DNA from: an uncultured Lachnospiraceae bacterium
GTDB lineage: Bacteria; Bacillota; Clostridia; Lachnospirales; Lachnospiraceae
Direction of reading: 5' to 3'
Assembly (NCBI GenBank): GCA_947243855.1
Contig: CAMXIK010000008.1
Location: 1 to 64,000, forward strand
DNA: 64,000 nucleotides
In this document: in pieces, positions 62,671-64,000 of the stretch
Position numbering within the stretch: the stretch's first letter is position 1
How the letters are laid out: every line of letters starts with the position of its first letter
The notes under the pieces: generated by a model
Seen by the model: the letters and a program-made list of their open reading frames with translations, nothing else
Told to the model about the DNA's origin: nothing
Database searches by the model: none
Program-made: the position numbers and the translations under genes

Positions 62671-64000
62671 TTGAAACGACCTCTCTCTCTTAGGCAATGG
62701 AGCCTTGTTATCACACTTTTGATCCTCTTAAGCTTTCTGACGCTGCACTGGTACGACCGCACTCATCAGGACGCAAAATTGATTGCGTTTGCAAGTGATT
62801 TCTTTCTGGATGAGGTACAGGCAAATCCCATCCACTTCCACTATACCATAGATAACCCGTCCGCCTATGGCGTCGACGAGTCTTCGCTTACCCTGCCCGT
62901 CTATCAGCCCGGAAGCGCCGCAAATGACGCGGCAGCGCTGGCTCAGGCCAGAGAATGCCTTAGCGGCATCGATCCGGAACATCTAAGTGCAGACAACCAA
63001 AAACTCTATGACCTTTTAGATAGTTATCTTGCGGCCGCTGCCGGCACCGCCTCCTATCCTTATCTTGCGGAGCCTCTCTCGCCCTCCTCCGGTATTGCCT
63101 CGGAGCTGCCTATTTTATTTTCCGAATACCGGCTGGACGATAAGGCTGACATCGAAAACTATCTGTCAATCCTGACTCAGATCCCCGCCTATTTCGACGG
63201 TCTTCTTCTCTATGAACAGGAAAAGGCGCAGGCCGGGCTCTTCATGTCCGACCAAACCGCAGACCGGGTCATTGCGCAATGCGCCAATCTGCTAAACCCT
63301 GCTGATTTGGAAAACGGCACCCATTTTTTAACTCTTACATTTGAGGACCGGCTGCAAAAATTGGTCGATCAAAACATTCTGAGCGCCGAAGAAGCAGACT
63401 CTTACGCCTCCGAACACGACCGGCTCCTCACCACGCTGGTTGCTCCCGCTTATGATCATCTTGCCGATGGATTGACCCTGCTAAAAGGAAGCGGTAAAGA
63501 AACCTGCGGATTGGCAGGACTGGAAAACGGCCGGGAATATTACCGGGCCTTAGTTCGTCTGCGAACCGGCTCCTATCGCAATATTTCGGAAATCAAACAG
63601 CTTTTAGCCAAAGACCTGCGGCTCAACTACGAATCCCTTTTTGCGCTCCTTTCCACAAATCCCGGCTTAAAAAACATGATTGCCGAAAGCCCCTCCCTTT
63701 TGCCGGAAATGACGCCGGAAGAAATTCTCTCCAACTTACAGGAAGAGATCGGCGAGGAATATCCTCCCATCCCTGTGGACAGCAATAGCGCGCCCATCCA
63801 CTCCACGATCAAATATGTGGACGAAAGTCTGGAGGCTTACAGCGCACCCGCCTTTTATATGATGCCGCCCATTGATAACATTTGTGAAAACCTGATCTAT
63901 CTAAACGCGAAAGACACGCAGGATGATCTCTCCCTCTACACGACATTGGCCCACGAAGGTTATCCCGGCCACCTTTATCAAACCGTATACAGCAAGCGCT
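62671..64000 (+). CDS. DUF885-family metallohydrolase-like protein, truncated by window end
   Basis: The frame is open from TTG 62671 (AGGTG six bases before; no ATG near) to the window end, 443 codons. The N-terminus has a signal/anchor (RQWSLVITLLILLSFLTLHWYD). The mature part begins with DFFLDEVQANPIHFHYTI, followed by PSSGIASELPILFSEYRLDDKADIENYLSIL. Near the end is LAHEGYPGHLYQTVYS, the DUF885 signature, a HExxxH-like metal site expected for an extracellular carboxypeptidase-like hydrolase. The remaining C-terminal part lies outside the window. Confidence 0.85.
   Translation, partial: MKRPLSLRQWSLVITLLILLSFLTLHWYDRTHQDAKLIAFASDFFLDEVQANPIHFHYTIDNPSAYGVDESSLTLPVYQPGSAANDAAALAQARECLSGIDPEHLSADNQKLYDLLDSYLAAAAGTASYPYLAEPLSPSSGIASELPILFSEYRLDDKADIENYLSILTQIPAYFDGLLLYEQEKAQAGLFMSDQTADRVIAQCANLLNPADLENGTHFLTLTFEDRLQKLVDQNILSAEEADSYASEHDRLLTTLVAPAYDHLADGLTLLKGSGKETCGLAGLENGREYYRALVRLRTGSYRNISEIKQLLAKDLRLNYESLFALLSTNPGLKNMIAESPSLLPEMTPEEILSNLQEEIGEEYPPIPVDSNSAPIHSTIKYVDESLEAYSAPAFYMMPPIDNICENLIYLNAKDTQDDLSLYTTLAHEGYPGHLYQTVYSKR

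Overview
The window looks like a chromosome segment of a motile, gut-type Lachnospiraceae (Clostridia, Firmicutes). Supporting signs are strong AGGAGG ribosome sites, sigma-A promoters with 16-18 base spacers, a large Bacillus/Clostridium-type SRP RNA, a split transketolase, an L-arabinose pathway under a GntR-LacI regulator, YesM/YesN-like two-component genes and a flagellin. Most genes lie on the minus strand. Everything here is read from the sequence; no database search was run.

Layout. 1-270: copy 1 of a structured dispersed repeat. 273-7018: LysM membrane protein, galactose mutarotase, the operon pfkA-dnaX-ybaB-recR, and tadA. 7127-9352: tRNA-Ser(CGA), a membrane chemotaxis-type transducer and the SRP RNA, followed on the plus strand by a PflX-like radical SAM gene. 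10310-16776: an uncharacterised protein, a PucR/CdaR regulator, a stand-alone MsmK/UgpC-type sugar ATPase, and the copper operon csoR-copA. 16973-21356: a Uma2 protein and a CUT1 sugar importer (binding protein plus two permeases) that lacks its own ATPase and may use the MsmK-type one. 21572-26840: flagellin, GGDEF protein, YesL-like protein and tandem-HD protein. 26865-31892: GNAT, D-lactate dehydrogenase, a small secreted protein, a lysophospholipase-like hydrolase and metG. 31980-34728: a tightly overlapped three-gene cluster for a membrane coiled-coil protein and two exported proteins of unknown function. 35006-38797: map, then an AT-rich single-chain restriction-modification enzyme. 39110-41043: a BlaI-type regulator divergent from a MATE exporter that appears to have a leaderless mRNA.

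41060-61392 is a pentose region. Split transketolase and rpe are followed by araD, araB, araA and araR, with AraR-type boxes in front of araA. Then come a chemoreceptor, a YtfQRT/YjfF-type sugar ABC importer, a second GntR-LacI regulator, and a membrane-anchored sugar-binding protein encoded with a histidine kinase and an AraC-type response regulator. The simplest reading is import of a pentose or furanose sugar, conversion by AraA/B/D to xylulose-5-phosphate, and entry into the non-oxidative pentose phosphate pathway. Control would come from an internal sensor (AraR) and an external sensor (binding protein/kinase/regulator). The window ends with a GGDEF protein and a truncated DUF885-type hydrolase.

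Most notable: (1) a two-copy structured repeat with a compensatory base-pair change; (2) a CopA with a C-terminal CopZ-like domain preceded by its own ribosome site and ATG, predicting two products from one gene; (3) the three-gene membrane/secreted cluster; (4) the binding-protein/kinase/regulator system; (5) the single-chain R-M gene.
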